DNA from: Acanthaster planci
Taxonomy: Eukaryota > Echinodermata > Asteroidea > Valvatida > Acanthasteridae
Assembly: GCF_001949145.1 (NCBI RefSeq)
Contig: NW_019091678.1
Span: forward strand, 200,782 to 213,071
Reading direction: 5' to 3'
DNA: 12,290 nucleotides
The position numbers were made by a program, and so were the translations under genes. How positions within the stretch are numbered: the first letter of the stretch is position 1; each line of letters opens with the position of its first letter. A model generated the notes under the pieces. It ran no database searches, was not told the DNA's origin, and was given only the letters and a program-made list of their open reading frames with translations. Shown here one piece after another: positions 8,906 through 12,290 of this stretch.

Positions 8906-9524
8906 CTTTAATCCGTTTATTTTCATGACTTTTGTGTATCATCAACTAGACAACACGTAAGAAATTACTGAGGAATCGCTGGCACACCTACGTGATGTGG
9001 AGTAAGTGCAATGTAATGTATTTTGCTTTTATTATTCCACACAAATTACACTTTACAGGAATATATAAAAGATCGTAGGTGTAGTCCTTGACCATGGAGA
9101 AAAGAAAAGACCATGTTGAATCATGGAGGTGGGAATAAGAAGTAGGAGTAGGACAAGGATTAACACTGGGCGTGCCTACAGTACATGCACATGGCCCATT
9201 TCTGGGAAAAGGCCTATGCCCACTTAGACTTTGCACACATCTCGCAAATTGTTTATAATAACATTCCCAAACAAGTCATTGGGTGTGATGATGTGCTCAC
9301 GTGCAGCTGCCCATCCCATGATAAGCCCAACAAGCCCAACTTCACTTTGGCATGTGTGCATATGTAAATTTTTGAAATGATATTTGACGTGTCTGCATCA
9401 GGATGATGTAGATCAGACTCTACAAATTGCCTTTTTTAAAGATTCGGATATTGTCCGGCGCAATATGACAATAAACACACTGTATGGCATGGTGTAAAGT
9501 CACCAACTTACATGTATGGACTGG
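8906..9524. other. Non-coding stretch after CpG cluster
   Basis: I see no gene here. It holds a TATA-like TATATAAAAG at 9062-9071, followed at 9094 by an ATG in good context (ACCATGG), whose frame closes after 14 codons. An AATAAA at 9470-9475 is followed by a GT-rich stretch, but no gene is assigned to it. Confidence 0.4.
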
Positions 9525-9596
9525 AATCAACTCGCTCTGAGTCAACTCTATCTCAGGTCAACTTGGTTCCAAGTCAACTCGGTCTCGTCAACTCTG
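9525..9596. repeat. Degenerate 15-16 bp minisatellite
   Basis: Five tandem units share the core TCAACTC: AATCAACTCGCTCTG, AGTCAACTCTATCTC, AGGTCAACTTGGTTCC, AAGTCAACTCGGTCT and a partial CGTCAACTCTG. The units are diverged, so it is an old or imperfect array. No link to a gene is visible. Confidence 0.75.
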
Positions 9597-10321
9597 AAAA
9601 TCTCCAAGCTATAGTTTCGACACACTAGCATACCTGTATTAAAGTACATGTAGGTATGCCTATAACACCCACATATCCAAGTTAAGACATTTCCTATTCT
9701 GCCGTCACACAAAACTGTCCTTTTTCGATTGAATATTGCTCTGTCCCAAACTAGCTAATCCAGCTCTTCATTACTCCTTAATGTTCATAAGTCTTTATTC
9801 TTTCATTAAATGTTGAAATAATTTTTAAAATGTACCTCACTTCTTGCAAAAGCAGAAAAAATCAGACCACCCAAATCAGCCGACTGTTGTACGCGCTTCC
9901 ATTTTCAGACTTAGTTTGCACTTGATGCAGCAGTACAATTTTGGTTTGGCCTTCCCCTCTTGACAAACCAAGTTGAAAAATGGTGCCATCTATCGAGGAG
10001 ACAACATTATGTTGTACCACTCAGGCTTTTAAATCGTTAAATTCGGTGGCAGAACAAGGTTTCTAAGGTAATTTTAGTCCGTATCTTTTTGCAAATTTTA
10101 ACCAAATTCCTCAAAAACTGTATCTCAAAGTGAACTTGGAGGAACGTCCTGAAATGCTGCATTCATGAATTTCTTACAAATTCTTTTTTTTCTGCCATCA
10201 TTTCCAATTTTCTTCCGCAAGATCTCGCACTGGGGGAAAATACATCGCTGATGTGATGTGAATCGGGCAAAAAGTCGCCATTGCGCTTGTGCGTGATAAA
10301 AGTCTTTCAAAACAATGAGCA
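9597..10321. other. Non-coding stretch, no gene seen
   Basis: It contains a small hairpin with 8-bp exact arms, GCATACCT (9628-9635) and AGGTATGC (9652-9659). Otherwise it is AT-rich sequence. A 76-codon minus-strand open frame at 10125-10355 matches no family that I recognise. Confidence 0.4.
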
Positions 10322-10460
10322 TTTTCAAAACAAGTGGATTCGGCTTTGACTTCACTTTCGCCGGTTCCAGTCAGAGCTTGAACAGTGGTTTTGAACGCTG
10401 CTTCAAAATGGCTGGAACCATTGAAACCAAAGTCTCAGCCGAATCCGCTCGTTTCAAAAA
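10322..10460. repeat. 139-bp imperfect inverted repeat
   Basis: The two halves fold about position 10391 without gaps. GGATTCGGCT (10336-10345) pairs with AGCCGAATCC (10437-10446), and GGTTCCAG (10363-10370) with CTGGAACC (10412-10419). By hand count, 37 of the outer 50 positions are complementary; pairing weakens towards the centre. It could be a foldback element or a hairpin-forming transcript. An open frame crosses it but looks spurious. Confidence 0.75.
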
Positions 10461-10646
10461 CGCTTCGGTTTTAACAACCTTGATACAACTTTTTTTTACA
10501 TTTCAGTTTTCTAAGTTTACACTTACTTTCATCACTTTTGTTCTTTCCATAAGGCTTAAAAGTTCTTTTTTATTTCTTTCTGAAAGTGTTTCTATACAAG
10601 TTTTTTAGATAAATTCTACTAACATAATTTTGTTCAGTTTTGTATT

Positions 10647-10678
10647 TAGCTGTTTCGGCTACATTGCCGAAGCAGCTA
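10647..10678. repeat. Strong hairpin with TA-ended arms
   Basis: The arms TAGCTGTTTCGGC (10647-10659) and GCCGAAGCAGCTA (10666-10678) pair at 12 of 13 positions, the odd one being a G-T, around a 6-base loop TACATT. The GC-rich arms stand out in AT-rich surroundings. The arms start and end with TA, so a small Tc1/mariner-type end is possible but unproven. Confidence 0.65.
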
Positions 10679-11486
10679 TTGTTTTTGTTCTGTGATCTGC
10701 GATGGTGATTGGTCATTGGCCCAAGCATGTGTGTGCACTGAGCATGTGATGCACAAAGATTGCTCAGTACAATGTGATTGTTGGGAAGAAAACGGGAGAT
10801 ATGCTAGCAAACCCTCAATTTTTCAAATAAGATTGGTCTTAAAGTCTAAAAACCAGCATTAATTACATAGTTTTAAAGAGCTACATGTATACATGTGCAT
10901 GTAGGTACCTTAGAGTTGCTCTCACATGAAGATTTGATTGGAAAAGTTGATTTTGTGTCACCGGCCATGATACCTCAAAGGCTGGATTGAAAAAACAGAT
11001 ATTGAAGTTCTGTAAACTTGATAATTTCTATCATTAGCTCAATTTACATACACTTAAACAAAACTTTGTTAGAAAATCATTTTTAATTTTTGGGCAGGTT
11101 TAGAAGTGTCCATTTTGCATTAAAGAAAAAAAAATGGAAAATTGAGCCAAAATAAAAATGTTATTGGGACGTTGTAGTGGGTGAGTAAAATCAGGACTTT
11201 TGAATTAGATTAGTGGAAGTTTGATGGAATTTCACTCACTTTAAAATTTGAAGTAAAAATGTTGCTCCGGCAGGGCATTGGAGGCAAAAAATCAAACTGC
11301 GCCAAAGTTAGGGGCATGCAGTTAGTGGGCTTCAACAATAAATGAAGGATGTTGCTGTGACAACAGTAAAAGCTGAAGGAATGCATTGTTTTGTTTTAAA
11401 TGTAGGAGGAAGTCATTAAGAGAAGTTAACACCTACATGTAGTCAGTGATAACATTCGTATTTATCTCCTTTTTGTTCTTCCCAAG
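10679..11486. other. Non-coding stretch, probable intron or 5' region of the downstream gene
   Basis: No exon is visible. It includes a palindromic TACATGTATACATG at 10882-10895, a second copy of the GGCAGGGCATTGGAGGC motif near 11270, and a pyrimidine-rich tract at 11461-11483 that leads into the acceptor at 11485-11486. Confidence 0.4.
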
Positions 11487-11593
11487 CATGTCAAGAAGTG
11501 GGCTCAAGAGAGACTCAAGTTCCAGTGAGGACTCAAGTGACAGCCACTCTGACAGTGATGAGGAGCAAGAACAGTGGATGGAGAAAACAGCAG
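11487..11593 (+). CDS. First coding exon (candidate) of an unidentified Ser/acidic-rich protein
   Basis: A good pyrimidine tract and CCCAAG precede C-ATG at 11487-11490. The frame gives 35 residues, MSRSGLKRDSSSSEDSSDSH and then SDSDEEQEQWMEKTA, and ends in phase 1 at CAG|GTAGAA (donor GT at 11594-11595). The codons use varied Ser and Asp triplets, as expected for real coding sequence rather than a simple repeat. SRS followed by Ser-Asp/Glu stretches offers many casein-kinase-type sites and suggests a nuclear or RNA-processing protein, but I cannot name the family. The ATG may be the true start, or the exon may continue a frame from upstream. The rest of the gene is beyond the window. Confidence 0.6.
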
Positions 11594-12290
11594 GTAGAAA
11601 AGCTGTCACTTGTCATATTTGCCATCTGTGAAGAAATCAGTTTTTGCAGGTAGATTTGGCCCTTCTTTCCTTTTCAATACAAATATTGAAGTTTTATCTC
11701 AATTTGTGGTTTGACAGTCACTTGGAAGTTGGGAATGGCAGCATAAAGTATACATTCTTGATTCACCTCTAGCTGTCTGAAAAAAGGTACTGTGCGAGAA
11801 CGGTACATGTATGTTGGATTTTCACAAAAATGGTGTCAAAATGACCAAAAAGAGTTATTCAAAAAAACTCCAGAATGCTTCTGGAAAATATGCACCTTGA
11901 TAATATTGAAAAATATGTTAAATGGAGGCAGATTTTCTCCCCCAGCTCTTTAGGGTAAAATTTAGAGGTTCTTAAAAAAATTTCCACTCACACAGCTAGA
12001 GTTTTCACAATTTGTAAAGTTGAGAAAACAGTCACTGGGTACCTCCTGTTGTTTGTACATGTGTCAACTGCCTGAAGATGGACCTTTTCCAAATCAGCCG
12101 GCTTAGGCTGACAGAATTACACAAGTCTGCGGCAAATGCTTAAGCCACTCACTTGTGGCTTTAATCATCTAGCCTCAGCCACACCTTTCGGACATCATCT
12201 TAAAACCCACAACTCTGCTGGGGACATTTTCAAACAAAAGTACATGTACATTTATTACTGTCGTATTATCCGGCCGGGCTGCCGGATAGG
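11594..12290 (+). other. Intron of downstream gene (partial)
   Basis: After the donor at 11594 no further exon is visible. It carries two TACATGTA palindromes (11804-11811 and 12241-12248) and, at its very end, a perfect hairpin TATCCGGC (12267-12274) / GCCGGATA (12281-12288) with loop CGGGCT. The frame stays open for 12 codons past the donor before a stop, so an unspliced reading would end there. Confidence 0.45.

Noticed and set aside
8657-8945. Open frames across the CpG cluster (plus 84 codons, minus 79 codons)
   Set aside because: The translation is dominated by the palindromic VHVHV repeat and CpG-rich sequence, and the two strands mirror each other. A regulatory explanation fits better.
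9062-9138. TATATAAAAG followed by ACCATGG as a possible promoter and start
   Set aside because: The reading frame from the ATG at 9094 closes after 14 codons and no convincing exon follows. In AT-rich DNA a TATA match is weak evidence.
9470-9475. AATAAA as the SBNO poly(A) signal
   Set aside because: It lies about 4.7 kb after the stop and beyond the CpG cluster, so assignment to SBNO is unlikely without transcript data.
10125-10355. 76-codon minus-strand open frame
   Set aside because: It has some basic and Cys/His residues but no spaced zinc-binding pattern, no splice context and no known resemblance.
10315-10608. 97-codon plus-strand open frame
   Set aside because: Most of it is the inverted repeat followed by T-rich sequence. 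No protein family is recognisable.
1-12290. CRISPR array, tRNA, rRNA, bacterial operon, viral genes
   Set aside because: No regularly spaced direct repeats, cloverleaf or rRNA blocks, or viral protein signatures were seen. The split-exon gene shows a eukaryotic nuclear genome.

Overview
This is an animal nuclear-genome window, not a prokaryotic one. Seven short exons with GT-AG introns together encode the C-terminal end of one conserved protein, and the rest is AT-rich, non-coding and rich in small repeats. A hAT-like miniature transposon family and repeated TACATGTA palindromes suggest a marine invertebrate, such as amphioxus, another invertebrate deuterostome or a lophotrochozoan. The species cannot be fixed from sequence alone.

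Layout. Positions 1-542 look like the end of an upstream intron. Positions 543-4808, on the plus strand, carry the last seven coding exons (289 codons plus TAA) of a strawberry notch homologue (sno/SBNO), a DExD/H-box helicase-like nuclear co-regulator. The exon phases join without a break from start to stop. Three copies of a roughly 200-bp hAT-like MITE lie in this gene's neighbourhood: 966-1166 and 2430-2642 in introns, and 5322-5535 in the 3' UTR or 3' flank. The first has a perfect 8-bp target-site duplication. Positions 4809 to about 7030 are the probable 3' UTR and flank. Positions 7030-8740 hold nothing clearly coding.

A CpG-dense cluster at 8740-8905, with a full CRE and E-boxes, is a candidate promoter for a second plus-strand gene. 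The only exon of that gene I can support is 11487-11593, which begins with C-ATG and encodes a Ser/Asp/Glu-rich N-terminus. Between them lie a degenerate minisatellite (9525-9596), a 139-bp inverted repeat (10322-10460) and a strong hairpin (10647-10678). The final bases hold the hairpin TATCCGGC/GCCGGATA.

I found no CRISPR, tRNA or rRNA, and no gene system that looks truly new. The best leads are the MITE family, an exon that opens with a 5'-splice-site consensus (a recursive-splicing configuration), the CpG cluster, and the inverted repeats.
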